A stretch of 64,000 bases of DNA from Thermocrispum agreste DSM 44070 (GCF_000427905.1 NZ_KE386603.1:801332-865331); one strand, 5' to 3'; shown: positions 9,839-19,073, counted from the stretch's first letter. Numbers and translations: made by a program. Notes: generated by a model from the letters alone, not told the origin.

Positions 9839-9873
9839 AAGGCGGCGTGCCGGGATTGCCGGCGCGCCGCCTT
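9839..9873 (+). terminator. Stem-loop terminator after qcrB
   Basis: AAGGCGGCGTGCCGG and CCGGCGCGCCGCCTT form a 15-bp stem with one G-T type mismatch around a 5-nt loop, 19 nt after the qcrB stop. A run of T is only weak (CTTCGTCGTT). It fits termination of the ctaE-qcrCAB transcript. Confidence 0.75.
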
Positions 9874-10087
9874 CGTCGTTGTCGCGGGCCGGCGTCCGGG
9901 GACATGGCTCGTCGAGGCGCTGCCTGTCCGGCCGTCGTCGGCCCGTTTGCGCGCTTGGGCGCGGACAGGTTCGCCGGTGTCGGGGTGCTTGTACGGGTTT
10001 CTGCGCTTTCGTGCACGTCAGGCTTCGCGCGCGTCAGGGAACTCGGCGGGAGAACCTGCTCTTCGGGCGTCCTGCACGGTGGGGTGG

Positions 10088-11788
10088 TCAGCTGGCCAGT
10101 TCGAGGGCGCGGGCCGTGGCCACCCGGTCCAGCCAGCTCCGCCAGCCCGACGTCGCGCCGGCCGGCTCGGCCCACGGGTCGCTGCAGCGCACCAGGCGAA
10201 CGCCGGGACGGGCCAGCCACCGCAGCAGCACACGCACTTCCTCCGGGCTGGCGCCGCGCAGCGGCCCGCGCGTCGGGAGCACGGTCTCCGCACTCGCCAC
10301 CAGTGCATCGACGACCGGCATCGGCGGCACACCGCGCGCGGCCGTACCGGCCGAAGCCAGCCGCCCGTAGCGGATCACCGCGAACTCCCAGCCACCGGTG
10401 CCGTCGGGGTGGGCAGCGACCAACTCCGCGATGCGGGCCAGTGCGGCCATCCGGTTCGCGGTCATGACCGTGCCGACGACCTCGGCGAGCTCGTCCCGTC
10501 GCGCCGCGGCCAGCTCGAAGCGCTGCGCGGCCGCCAGTTTCTCGACCCGGTCGGCGGCGGCGCGCAACGCCGATCCGTCGGTCCCGGCGATGAGCGCGGA
10601 GACCGCTTCGACGGCGGGCGCGTACTCCTCGACGCTCTGCTGCCCCGCGCACGGCGCCCCGCATTTGCCGAGCTCCCACAGCGCACACGGGGATCCGTGC
10701 TGGGACTTCGCCGGGATGCGGTCACTGCATGCCCGCAGACCGCACGCAGACGTCAGGACGGAGGCCGCCGAGGCGGCGGCGGATCTGCTGCGGAACGGCC
10801 CCAAGGATCCGTCCCGCGGCACCCTGACGACCGACAGGCGCGGGAAGGCCTCGTTGGTGAGGGCGACCCACCAGTACTTGTGCGGATTGCGCGACCGACG
10901 GTTGTAGACCGGCTTGTGCGCGGCCAGCAGCCGCAGCTCGCGTACTTCGGCCTCCAGGGAGTGAGCGCAGGGGATGCCCTCCACCCGCTCGGCCAGCGCC
11001 ACCATCTCCCGGATGCGCCCCCTGCTTTCAGATCCGGTGAAGTACTGCCGGACCCGCTTACGGAGATTGGACGCGGTGCCCACGTACAGCACCTCGTCGT
11101 TCGGCCCGCGGAACAGGTACACGCCGGGGGAGGGAGGCAAATGGGCGGCCATGCCGCGCTTGCGCCGCTGCTCCGGGGTGACCTCGGGCAGGAAGTCCAT
11201 CAGTTCTTCCAGCGACTGCACGCCGAGGTTGCCGACCCGCTCCAGCAAGCCGTGCAGCACGTCGACGGTCGCGCGAGCGTCCTGCAGCGCGCGGTGATTG
11301 GGCACCGTGTCCGCGTTGAACAGTGCGGCCAACGCAGACAGCCGGAAACTGCGCGCGTCGTCGTGGCGGGTGAGCACGCGGCGAGCCAGCCGCGCGGTGC
11401 ACAACACCGTCGGCTTCGGCCAGTGATAGCCGTGGCGTGCGCACGCCGAGCGCAGGAAACCGATGTCGAAAGCGGCGTTGTGCGCCACCAGCACGGCCCC
11501 CTTGGCGAACTCCAGGAAGGCGGGCAGCACCTGTTCGATCCTCGGTGCCGAGGACACCATCGCCTGGGTGATGCCGGTCAGCTGCACGATCTGCGGCGGA
11601 ATGGTCGTGCCCGGATCCACCAGCGTGGCGAACTCGCCGAGCACTTCGCCGCCGTGCACCTTCACCGCGCCGATCTCGGTGATCGCGTCCTTGTCCGCCG
11701 AGCCACCGGTGGTCTCCAGGTCCACGACCACGAACGTGGTCTCGCGCAGTGGCGTCCCGAGTTCGTCGAAGCTCAACTGCACGCTCAC
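10088..11788 (-). CDS. DEDD exonuclease / GIY-YIG (UvrC-like) nuclease fusion
   Basis: A 566-residue two-part nuclease. Residues about 15-180 form a DnaQ-type 3'-5' exonuclease, with VVDLETTG (Asp23, Glu25), HNAAFD and the HRALQDA motif of the DEDDh class. Residues about 220-310 form a GIY-YIG endonuclease (GVYLFRGPNDEVLYVGTA). The rest resembles the Cho/UvrC N-terminal region, including the cysteine motif LGKCGAPC. This architecture is known in actinobacteria (M. tuberculosis Rv2191) and is thought to act in DNA repair, but its exact role is unsettled. It is convergent with qcrB and divergent from the NYN gene. Confidence 0.9.
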   Translation of the reverse strand: MSVQLSFDELGTPLRETTFVVVDLETTGGSADKDAITEIGAVKVHGGEVLGEFATLVDPGTTIPPQIVQLTGITQAMVSSAPRIEQVLPAFLEFAKGAVLVAHNAAFDIGFLRSACARHGYHWPKPTVLCTARLARRVLTRHDDARSFRLSALAALFNADTVPNHRALQDARATVDVLHGLLERVGNLGVQSLEELMDFLPEVTPEQRRKRGMAAHLPPSPGVYLFRGPNDEVLYVGTASNLRKRVRQYFTGSESRGRIREMVALAERVEGIPCAHSLEAEVRELRLLAAHKPVYNRRSRNPHKYWWVALTNEAFPRLSVVRVPRDGSLGPFRSRSAAASAASVLTSACGLRACSDRIPAKSQHGSPCALWELGKCGAPCAGQQSVEEYAPAVEAVSALIAGTDGSALRAAADRVEKLAAAQRFELAAARRDELAEVVGTVMTANRMAALARIAELVAAHPDGTGGWEFAVIRYGRLASAGTAARGVPPMPVVDALVASAETVLPTRGPLRGASPEEVRVLLRWLARPGVRLVRCSDPWAEPAGATSGWRSWLDRVATARALELAS

Positions 11789-11854
11789 GAGCGCTCACGA
11801 TAGGGCGGAAAACCGACAGTATGTTCGAATGACGCGCCGGACTACGGTAAGTCC

Positions 11855-13156
11855 ATGGACGCGCCTCGGGTGGACTTCTCGGCGGTGCCGGACCCGGTGC
11901 GGGCCCGGCTGGCCGAAATCGTGGCGCAGGCGCTGAGCGGGCTGGCGGTATCGGAGATTCCGCACCGGTTGCGGCCGGTGGCCCGATTCACCCCGGCCAA
12001 GCGGGCGAAGGTGGCCGCTGGGCAGATGATCAGCGCGCTCGCCGAGAGCACGGGTTTCCGCGCGGCCGTGGTCGCCTGGGCGCAGCATCGGCGGCCGGAC
12101 CTGCTGTGTCCGGCACCGGACGATGTGGTCGGCAAGGCGGCGCTGGCCGTGCTGCTGGGCACCGACGACGCAGGCGAGATGGTGGCGGCAGCGGCCGAGC
12201 AGGCCGAGGAAGCCGATCTGCGCGCGGAACGGGACGCGTTGCGCACCCGCGTGCAGCGGTTGGAGACCGAGGTGGGGCGGCTGCGCGCCGAACTGGAACA
12301 GCAGCGCCAAGCGACCGAGGCGGCGCGGGCCGAGCGGGAGGACGAGCTGGAGCGGCTGCGGCAACGGCTGCGGGAGCGCGGCATGCAGCTGCGGCAGGCG
12401 CGCGACGAGGCTCGGCAGGCGCGGGAGGAGCTGGCCGAAGCCGGCACGACGACGGACAGCAGGATCGCCGAACTGACCGAGCGGCTGGCCAAGGAGCAGC
12501 AACGGGCCAAGGCCGAACGCGCCCGCGCCGATCGGGCGGTCGAACAGCTGGAAGCGCTGCGGGCGAGGGCGGAGCATCAGCGGCGCGGCGACCAGGCGCG
12601 GCTGAGCCTGCTGCTGGACACCGTCGCCAGCGCGGTCGAGGGGCTGCGCGGCGAGCTGCGGTTGCAGGCGGGCACGCCCGGCGATCGGCCGGCCGACGCG
12701 GTGGCCGGCGCGACCAAGGGCGGCACGACCAGCTCCCCGGTGCACGATCCGATGATGCTCGAGCGGCTGCTGAGCGTGCCGAACACGCACGTGATCGTCG
12801 ACGGGTACAACGTCACCAAGACCGGCTATCCCGACCTTGCCCTGGCCGAACAGCGGGAACGGCTGGTGCGTCAGCTCGGGCCGCTGGCGGCACGGACCGG
12901 AGGCGAGATCACCGTCGTCTTCGACGGTGCGGGCGTCGTCGCGGCACCGGTCACCGGGGTGAGGGGCGTGCGGGTGCTGTTCAGCGAGCCGGGGATCTCC
13001 GCCGACGAGGTGATCAAGAATCTGGTCGCTGCCGAGCCGTCCGGGCGCCCGCTGCTGGTGGTGACCGCGGACCGGGAGATCATCGCCGCGGTACGAAAGC
13101 GGCACGCCCGCCCGGTGGCACCGACCGTGCTGTTGGAGCAGCTTCAGCCGGGGTGA
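11855..13156 (+). CDS. Coiled-coil protein with C-terminal NYN (PIN-like) ribonuclease domain
   Basis: A 433-residue protein. Residues 1-110 form a helical N-terminal region. Residues about 115-245 form a long Arg/Glu/Ala-rich coiled coil (repeated RAELEQQ and RQRLRERG heptads). Residues about 305-430 form an NYN domain of the YacP/Rae1 type, with acidic motifs VIVDGYNV, VVFDGAG, SADEVI and VVTADREI that would bind a metal. Relatives cleave RNA, for Rae1 on the ribosome, but the target here is unknown. TACGGT ends 6 nt before the ATG, so the transcript is probably leaderless. Confidence 0.85.
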   Translation: MDAPRVDFSAVPDPVRARLAEIVAQALSGLAVSEIPHRLRPVARFTPAKRAKVAAGQMISALAESTGFRAAVVAWAQHRRPDLLCPAPDDVVGKAALAVLLGTDDAGEMVAAAAEQAEEADLRAERDALRTRVQRLETEVGRLRAELEQQRQATEAARAEREDELERLRQRLRERGMQLRQARDEARQAREELAEAGTTTDSRIAELTERLAKEQQRAKAERARADRAVEQLEALRARAEHQRRGDQARLSLLLDTVASAVEGLRGELRLQAGTPGDRPADAVAGATKGGTTSSPVHDPMMLERLLSVPNTHVIVDGYNVTKTGYPDLALAEQRERLVRQLGPLAARTGGEITVVFDGAGVVAAPVTGVRGVRVLFSEPGISADEVIKNLVAAEPSGRPLLVVTADREIIAAVRKRHARPVAPTVLLEQLQPG

Positions 13157-13226
13157 GAGACGCCGTCACGTCGACGCCGGTCGTGCGTTGTCTCAGTAGG
13201 CGCCTTACCACCCGTCCGCACGTGAC

Positions 13227-13243
13227 GGTGACGTATCGTCACC
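13227..13243. promoter_or_regulatory. Palindrome containing a -10-like element, upstream of the NlpC/P60-VanY gene
   Basis: GGTGACG-tat-CGTCACC is a perfect 7-bp inverted repeat. It contains TATCGT (13234-13239), which looks like a -10 element. ATG at 13246 begins a five-codon reading frame (ATG to TGA at 13258-13260), 6 nt after TATCGT. The main gene follows at 13292 with its own ribosome site. The arrangement suggests an operator overlapping the promoter. Confidence 0.4.
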
Positions 13244-13291
13244 ACATGGCGACGAGCTGAGGTGGGGATCGAGCGGGATTTCGGAGGTGTG

Positions 13292-15106
13292 ATGCGGGCG
13301 AGGACCGCGGTCGCGGTGCTGCTGGCCGGCGCGGTCGTGGTGACGCCGGTCAGCGAGGGGGACGCGCGCGCTCAGGACACCGCCCCGACCGATCCGGGGG
13401 ACCTGCGCATCGAGGCAGGCGTCGCGCCGGGAACCGGTGCGCCGGACCCCCGTCCCGGGGTGGCGTTCGCCGATCCGAAGGTGGCCGCGCTGCAGCGGAC
13501 GGCCAGCCAGGTGCAGCGCGAGCTGAGTGTGCTTGCCGAGCGGATCCGCAACGCCAAGGGGAAGGTGGCCGAGGCGACGGCCAAGCTCAGCGCGGCGCGC
13601 GCGGAGCGGGAAGCCGCGGAGCTCGCGGTGGAGCGGCAGCAGGCCGAGGTCGACGCACTGTCGGCCAGCGCGTACACGTCCATGGGCAGGCCGAGCAAAC
13701 TGCGCGCCATGCTGACCGCCACCGACCCGGCCAACTACCTGGAGAAGTCGTGGGTGGTGGAGTACCTGCGCACCGAGCAGGACGAGCGGCTGAACGCCGC
13801 GCTGCGCAGGCATCGCAAAGCCGTCGCGGCCGAGCGTGCCGCGCTGGGGCTGGAGCGGCGGGCGAGCGAGCGCGAAGCGGAGCTGGTGCAGCGCAACCGC
13901 GACGCGACCAACCGGGCGGACGCCATCAGCTCGGAGCTGCGCACCCCGATCGAGGCGGCCAGTGCCGCGGTCACCGCACAGCAGCTGGCGCAGAAGAAGC
14001 GCAACGCTCGCACGGCGAAGGCCTGGCGCAGGTATCTCGACCGGCTCGACGAAGCAGGGATCACCCCGCCGCGGGCGTCATCGCTGCTCGACCCGGCGAA
14101 CCTACCGGGCGGGCTGCGGCCGCTGAAAGGCGCCAACGGCAAGCCGCAACCGGGCGTCGCGCAGGTGACGGTGAACGGCAAGCGGCTGCTGGTGCTGCCG
14201 AAGGAGACCATCGAGGCGGTCAGCGCCGCCATCGACGCGCTCGGCAAGCCGTACGTCCCGCGCGATCACGGCGAGGGCCCGATCGCGTACTCGTGCGACG
14301 GGCTGGTGCGGAAGGTCTTCTCCGACGCCGGGCTGGAGCAGCCGGCCGGCGCACGGAAGCAGTACATGGTCGGCAAGCCGGTCTCGGTGCGTGACATCCG
14401 GCCCGGTGACCTGGTGTTCGTCGGCCCGGCCAAGTACGGGGTGCAGCACGTCGGGATCGCATTGGACGAGCGCACGATGGTGGCCGCCGACGGCAGGCTT
14501 GCCTCGGTGGCGGTGACCGACATCCCCGGCAAGGGGACGCTGCTGGGGGTCACCCGGCCGTCACTGGGCGAGGGGTCGCCGCGGAAGGCCCCGCTGCGCG
14601 ACAAGAAGGAGCTGACCTGGCGGTGCGGCGGCGTGGAGCTTCCGCTGTCGGTCGCGGGCAGCCTGAACGGCGACGGCACCGCCCAGGGGGCGACCGGGGC
14701 CTGGGGTGGCTACCCGAACGGGCTGATTCCGCCGTCGGCGCTGTGCAGTGTGGGGATCGGCAATCACGCGCTGCGCTGCGACGCCGCCCAGGCGTTCGTG
14801 GCCATGTCCCGCGAACACGCCAGGCAGACCGGCCGCCCGCTGTGCATCACGGACTCCTACCGGACGTTCCAGCAGCAGGTCGACCTGTATCGGCGTAAGC
14901 CGTCGCTGGCTGCCGTGCCGGGAACGTCGAACCACGGCTGGGGACTGGCGATCGACATGTGTGGCGGGGTGGAGTCGTTCGACACGCCCGCTTACCGGTG
15001 GATGGCCAAGTACGGACCGGCGTTCGGCTGGATCAACCCGGAGTGGGCGCGCCCTGGCCGTGGGCGAGAAGAGCCCTGGCACTGGGAGTACGTCGGGCGG
15101 GGTTGA
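13292..15106 (+). CDS. Secreted NlpC/P60 endopeptidase fused to a VanY-type D-Ala-D-Ala carboxypeptidase domain
   Basis: A 604-residue exported peptidoglycan hydrolase. ATG 13292 is chosen because GGAGG lies just upstream and it begins a signal peptide (MRARTAVAVLLAGAVVV). Residues about 70-270 form a coiled-coil region like that of RipA/CwlO-type proteins. The NlpC/P60 domain follows, with Cys335 in YSCDGLV and His386 in VQHVGIAL. The C-terminal part has the M15 motifs SNHGWGLAID (His548) and WHWEYV. It should therefore cut both stem-peptide cross-links and terminal D-Ala. It lies close to a second NlpC/P60 gene at 16319. Confidence 0.88.
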   Translation: MRARTAVAVLLAGAVVVTPVSEGDARAQDTAPTDPGDLRIEAGVAPGTGAPDPRPGVAFADPKVAALQRTASQVQRELSVLAERIRNAKGKVAEATAKLSAARAEREAAELAVERQQAEVDALSASAYTSMGRPSKLRAMLTATDPANYLEKSWVVEYLRTEQDERLNAALRRHRKAVAAERAALGLERRASEREAELVQRNRDATNRADAISSELRTPIEAASAAVTAQQLAQKKRNARTAKAWRRYLDRLDEAGITPPRASSLLDPANLPGGLRPLKGANGKPQPGVAQVTVNGKRLLVLPKETIEAVSAAIDALGKPYVPRDHGEGPIAYSCDGLVRKVFSDAGLEQPAGARKQYMVGKPVSVRDIRPGDLVFVGPAKYGVQHVGIALDERTMVAADGRLASVAVTDIPGKGTLLGVTRPSLGEGSPRKAPLRDKKELTWRCGGVELPLSVAGSLNGDGTAQGATGAWGGYPNGLIPPSALCSVGIGNHALRCDAAQAFVAMSREHARQTGRPLCITDSYRTFQQQVDLYRRKPSLAAVPGTSNHGWGLAIDMCGGVESFDTPAYRWMAKYGPAFGWINPEWARPGRGREEPWHWEYVGRG

Positions 15107-15420
15107 CGAGCGCCGCAGCGCCGTGGGCGGGCATGCCGGCGGTGATCACGCCGCTCGCGTGGTCTGCGAGCGAGCGGCGGATGGCGTCCCCAGCGGGGGC
15201 TGAGGCCACGGCATCGGGGCATCGAGACACTGCCGGGGTGACCGTGACCCGGTAGGCGTCGTAGGCGCCCAACGCCGTCCTCGCCCGTGCGCTCTTCAGA
15301 CAGCGCGGCGTGTCAGGCAGCGCGACGTGGCCTCCCAGCGCGTGCCGTGCTCGCGGCCCCGACGGTCTCATGCCTCGGCTGGCGCCCGTTCACAGCCGGC
15401 CGACGACGAGGTGCGGTAGC
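15107..15420. other. Non-coding gap between the NlpC/P60-VanY gene and the CX2C protein
   Basis: About 310 bases with no reading frame that I can support. The open frames present lack ribosome sites and recognisable motifs. It separates the plus-strand hydrolase gene from the minus-strand small gene ending at 15421, so it should hold converging terminators, but no clear hairpin with a T-run was found. Confidence 0.4.
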
Positions 15421-15660
15421 TCAACCCGCGCGACGCTCGCTTGCCTTCGACGCGCGGTCCGTGCGCGGCACGAGGCGCAATCGCGGCACCATACCCGCGT
15501 CCGCAAGGGCGGTCACCGCGCGACGCTCGTCGGCGTCCCACTCCACGCGTCCCGGCGGCCCCAGCAACACGCTGACCACGCAGTCAGCGCATGCCGTGGG
15601 GCGCACCGCGCAACTGTCACAGTCGATGATCAACGTGCCGTCGTCCGCTCGTTCGCTCAT
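15421..15660 (-). CDS. Small CX2C-X6-CX2C protein, function unknown
   Basis: A 79-residue protein with four cysteines at positions 14, 17, 24 and 27 (CDSC and CADC, six residues apart), a pattern suited to binding zinc or an Fe-S cluster. After this come CVVSVLLGPP and a helical, Arg-rich tail. ATG 15660 is chosen because AAGGAGG lies 5 nt upstream. Longer in-frame starts lack a ribosome site. It is divergent from the NlpC/P60 gene at 16319, and related proteins seem to sit near peptidoglycan hydrolase genes in other Pseudonocardiales (recalled, not checked). Confidence 0.75.
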   Translation of the reverse strand: MSERADDGTLIIDCDSCAVRPTACADCVVSVLLGPPGRVEWDADERRAVTALADAGMVPRLRLVPRTDRASKASERRAG

Positions 15661-16318
15661 GGTCGCCTCCTTCATGGCGAGGTGCTCGGTGCGCGATCGG
15701 GGCGGCCTGTGCCGTGCGATGCGCCTGGCAACCCCGTCACGGCGCACGATAGGCAGCCCCACCGACAACCTGCGCCGATGCGCATCGGCGATGTCCCCTG
15801 GACGGGTGGCCTGTGACGATCCGCGGGCGGCGTCGGATAGCCCGATCGGGCACTTGCGCGGACCGGTGCGGGACGAATGCGGTGAGCGGTCGGCCCGGCG
15901 CGCCAGGTGTCACCGAGAGTGCGATCTTGTCGATGAGCGGTAGATCTGATCGGTGAACGGTCGTCGTCGCTGGTCCGAGTGGGCCGTGGTGATCGTCACG
16001 TGGCGCGATTTCCCGCTGCTCCACTCGTGTTTCGCCGCTCATCCGACGACCGGCCCTGGACGCAAGCGCGCTCGTTTCGTAACCTGTCCGAGATCTCGCG
16101 GGAGGCCGTTGCCGTACCCCGGAGGCGACGCCGCGGGATTGTCGCCGGGACGGCTCGTCGGGGAGTCGTCCTCGGAGGGTCGAGGCGAAGCCGGACCGGC
16201 CATGCGGCCGACCACAAGGACTGTCGGGCTTCGCCGTGCCACGGGGAGGGCCCCCGACCTCACCCGCCGGCATCGGCTCTCGACAGCGGCGACCGAGCGC
16301 AAAGGAGAATCGCGCGAC
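15661..16318. other. Long divergent intergenic region upstream of an NlpC/P60 gene
   Basis: About 660 bases without a supported gene. The right part is probably the promoter and leader of the hydrolase at 16319. GGCGAAGCC (16184-16192) and GGCTTCGCC (16227-16235) form a perfect 9-bp stem enclosing a smaller GGCC/GGCC hairpin. AAAGGAG at 16301-16307 is the ribosome site. Cell-wall hydrolase genes in actinobacteria often have c-di-AMP riboswitches, but I could not match its conserved sequences here. Confidence 0.45.
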
Positions 16319-17371
16319 GTGAAGTCGCTTCAGTTGTTGAAGCGAGGAGTGTCCGGTGTTGTCGCAGCCGTCGCTGTCGCGGCGATGGTCAGCATTCCGT
16401 CCCCCGCTCTCGCTGACCCCGACCCGACGCCGGACACGGCCTCTGAAGCGCTGAAGGCCTACGAGGCACTCAAGCGCAAGGCGGAGAAACTCAACGAGGC
16501 GCATCTTCGGGCGCAGGACGACCTCGAAGCCAACCGGAAGAAGATGCGCCAGGCCAAACGAGCCCTGGCCGCCGCGCAGAAGGCCGAGCAGCGTGCGCGC
16601 GCCGACGTGGCCGCCTATCGCAAGGTGGTCGACAAGTTCACCAGCGCCGCCTACCGCGGCAGCAGGCTGACCAGCGTGGCGGCCGCGCTGACCGGCGACT
16701 CGGTGCGCGACTACCTGGACCGTGCGGCCACCATCGACCTGCTCGCCGCCGAGAAGGCCGCGGCGCTGAAGAAGCTGAACCGTGCCGTGGAGAAGGCCGA
16801 GCAGGCCCAGCGGGAGGCGCTGGCTTCGCAGCAGGCCGCGCGAAAGGCCGAGCAGGAGGCCAAGCGCAACCTGCGGGACATCGAGGTCCGCGGCGAGGAG
16901 CTGCAGAAGCAGATCGACAAGGCCCGCGAGGCCTACGAGCGGCTGAGCGGCGCCGACCGGGCCGCGCTGGAGGCCAGTTACGGCGACAGCGCGACGCCGC
17001 CGAGCACCATCAAGGCTCCCAGCGAACGCGCCCAGATCGCGGTGGACGCGGCCATGTCCAAGCGCGGCAGCCCGTACGTGTACGGGGCGGAAGGGCCGGA
17101 TGCCTTCGACTGCTCGGGCCTGACGTCGTGGGCCTACCAGCAGGCAGGCATCTCCATCCCGCGGTCCAGCTCGGCGCAGTCGCAGTCGGGCACGGCGGTG
17201 CCGCGGGACCAGCTGGCGCCGGGCGACCTGGTGTTCTTCTACTCGCCGGTGTCGCACGTGGGCATGTACATTGGCGACGGGCTGATGGTCCACGCCCCGC
17301 AGCAAGGCGACGTGGTCAAGGTGGCGCCGGTGATGTGGAACAACTTCGTCGGCGCTCGCCGGTACGCCTGA
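16319..17371 (+). CDS. Secreted NlpC/P60 peptidoglycan endopeptidase with coiled-coil N-terminus (RipA/RipC-like)
   Basis: A 350-residue exported hydrolase expected to cut stem peptides of peptidoglycan during growth or division. GTG 16319 follows an AGGAG site and starts a signal peptide (VVAAVAVAAMVSIPSPALA, cleavage near residue 33). Residues about 40-220 are a long coiled coil that in relatives restrains or positions the enzyme. The C-terminal NlpC/P60 domain has Cys265 (FDCSGLT), His313 (SHVGMYIG) and a third polar residue in MVHAPQ (about 325). A strong terminator follows at 17411. Confidence 0.93.
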   Translation: MKSLQLLKRGVSGVVAAVAVAAMVSIPSPALADPDPTPDTASEALKAYEALKRKAEKLNEAHLRAQDDLEANRKKMRQAKRALAAAQKAEQRARADVAAYRKVVDKFTSAAYRGSRLTSVAAALTGDSVRDYLDRAATIDLLAAEKAAALKKLNRAVEKAEQAQREALASQQAARKAEQEAKRNLRDIEVRGEELQKQIDKAREAYERLSGADRAALEASYGDSATPPSTIKAPSERAQIAVDAAMSKRGSPYVYGAEGPDAFDCSGLTSWAYQQAGISIPRSSSAQSQSGTAVPRDQLAPGDLVFFYSPVSHVGMYIGDGLMVHAPQQGDVVKVAPVMWNNFVGARRYA

Positions 17372-17410
17372 CAGCACGGAGCCGGCCGGGCGACGGCCGG
17401 AGGAGCCAGC

Positions 17411-17457
17411 AGAGTCACCTTCGCAGTCCCCCGGGCGAAGGTGGCTCTGTTTTCTTT
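17411..17457 (+). terminator. Rho-independent terminator after the NlpC/P60 gene
   Basis: AGAGTCACCTTCGC (17411-17424) pairs with GCGAAGGTGGCTCT (17435-17448), with one G-T type mismatch, and TGTTTTCTTT follows. This is the clearest intrinsic terminator in the window. Confidence 0.9.
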
Positions 17458-17915
17458 CCGGGCTTGTTCCGGGCCTGTTCCGAGGGCGGAAAAGGCGATT
17501 CTCTTCTGGGCCTTCGAGGACGGCCGGCGGCACTGTCCTGGGCCGCCGGGGGTCAACCGAGCGGGACGCCACCGCTGCCCGTAGGCACGCACGGAGATGC
17601 AGGGCCGCGAGTATCGGGCCGCCTACCGGGTGGTTCGCAGGCACGCGCGGAGGACACACAGGGTGTGGGCTGTCGGCTGGTTGGCTGCGGAAGCGCGCGG
17701 GAGAGGCGGTGCGGGCGTCGTTGGCACAGCAAGCACACGCTGAAGACGCAGGGTGTGAGGATGGCCGCCAACCGGTCGCCTGCCGGACGGAAGAGGCCTT
17801 TCGCCGCTGTCTGCGGCTCCCGGTCCGGCGTGGCCTTCATTCGGCGGCTCGATGATCCTGCTGCCTTCCCCCGGGGGGAAGTGGGCCCGGATCCGTCTTC
17901 GGTAGCGTTGACCAG
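17458..17915. other. Intergenic region upstream of pimB
   Basis: About 460 bases with no supported gene. CAGGGTGTG occurs twice (near 17660 and 17750). At the right edge TAGCGT (17903-17908) ends 7 nt before the pimB GTG, which suggests a leaderless promoter. Confidence 0.5.
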
Positions 17916-19073
17916 GTGCGGCCAACACTGTTGGTGACCAACGACTTCCCGCCGCGCCCCGGCGGCATCCAGAACTACCTGCACTCGCTGGCCACGCGGC
18001 TCGACGCCAAGGACCTGGTGGTGCTGTGCTCGAGCTGGGACCGGCCGCAGGGGAGCGACGCGCGGTTCGACGCCGAGCAGCCGTTCGAGGTGGTGCGACA
18101 CCCCACCACGGTCCTGCTGCCCACGCCGGACGTGCTGCGCCGGGCCGCCGAGCTGATCAAGACCCGCGGGCTGAGCGCGGTGTGGTTCGGCGCGGCCGCC
18201 CCGCTCGGCCTGCTCGCCCCCGCCCTGCGCCAGGCCGGAGCGGAACGCGTGGTGGCCAGCACCCACGGTCACGAGGTGGGCTGGTCGATGCTGCCGGGGG
18301 CCCGCCAGGCGCTGCGGGTCATCGGCATCAACAGCGACGTGGTGACCTACGTCAGCCAGTACACCCGCCGCCGGTTCGCCACCGCGTTCGGCCCCATGAC
18401 CGGCCTGGAACATCTGCCGTCCGGGGTGGACACCGAGGTGTTCCGGCCCGACCCGGCAGCGCGCGAAGAGCTCCGCAAGCGGTACCGCCTGGGCGATCGG
18501 CCGGTCGTAGTGTGCGTGTCGCGCCTGGTGCCCCGCAAGGGGCAGGACATGCTCATCCGGGCGCTTCCCGAGCTGCGACAACGGGTTCCCGGCACCGCGT
18601 TGCTGCTGGTCGGTGGCGGCCCCTACCGCCAGTACCTGCAGCGCGAAGCGGTGGCATGCGGCGTAGCCGATCACGTCGTGCTGACCGGTTCGGTGCCGTG
18701 GGAGGAACTTCCCGCTCACTACGCGGTCGGTGACGTGTTCGCCATGCCCGCGCGCACCCGCGGCAAGGGACTCGACGTCGAAGGGCTGGGCATCGTCTAC
18801 CTGGAAGCATCCGCCACGGGACTGCCGGTGATCGCCGGGCGATCCGGCGGCGCCCCCGAGACCGTGCAGGACGAGGTGACCGGGCACGTGGTGGACGGGC
18901 GCGACCTGCCTCAGCTCGTCGACACACTGGCGTCGCTGCTGTCCGACCCGATCCGGGCGGCGTCCATGGGTGCCGCCGGGCGGGAGTGGGTGAGCAAGCA
19001 CTGGCGGTGGGACCGCCTGGCGCGCCGGCTGGCCGGGCTGCTCAGCGGCATACCGGCCCGATATCGCGCGTGA
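17916..19073 (+). CDS. pimB: GDP-mannose-dependent phosphatidylinositol-mannoside mannosyltransferase (PimB'-type)
   Basis: Group 4 GT-B glycosyltransferase of 385 residues. It is expected to add the second mannose to PIM1 on the cytoplasmic face of the membrane, making PIM2, the precursor of lipomannan. N-terminal acceptor-side motifs are [16 protein letters not shown]. The C-terminal donor domain has [14 protein letters not shown] (about 200-213) and the EX7E region [18 protein letters not shown]. The neighbourhood (NlpC/P60, exonuclease fusion) matches Rv2188c-Rv2191 as I recall it. A leaderless promoter lies directly upstream. Confidence 0.9.
   Translation: MRPTLLVTNDFPPRPGGIQNYLHSLATRLDAKDLVVLCSSWDRPQGSDARFDAEQPFEVVRHPTTVLLPTPDVLRRAAELIKTRGLSAVWFGAAAPLGLLAPALRQAGAERVVASTHGHEVGWSMLPGARQALRVIGINSDVVTYVSQYTRRRFATAFGPMTGLEHLPSGVDTEVFRPDPAAREELRKRYRLGDRPVVVCVSRLVPRKGQDMLIRALPELRQRVPGTALLLVGGGPYRQYLQREAVACGVADHVVLTGSVPWEELPAHYAVGDVFAMPARTRGKGLDVEGLGIVYLEASATGLPVIAGRSGGAPETVQDEVTGHVVDGRDLPQLVDTLASLLSDPIRAASMGAAGREWVSKHWRWDRLARRLAGLLSGIPARYRA

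Noticed and set aside
15033-15371. A 112-residue frame on the minus strand
   Set aside because: It overlaps the end of the NlpC/P60-VanY gene, has no ribosome site and matches no family.
16140-16318. A c-di-AMP (ydaO) riboswitch upstream of the NlpC/P60 gene
   Set aside because: The characteristic conserved stretches (GGGTGAATC- and CCGAAYCCG-like) were not found. Only a generic stem-loop is seen.
17128-17937. A plus-strand frame running from the NlpC/P60 gene into pimB
   Set aside because: It crosses a strong terminator and overlaps both genes out of frame.
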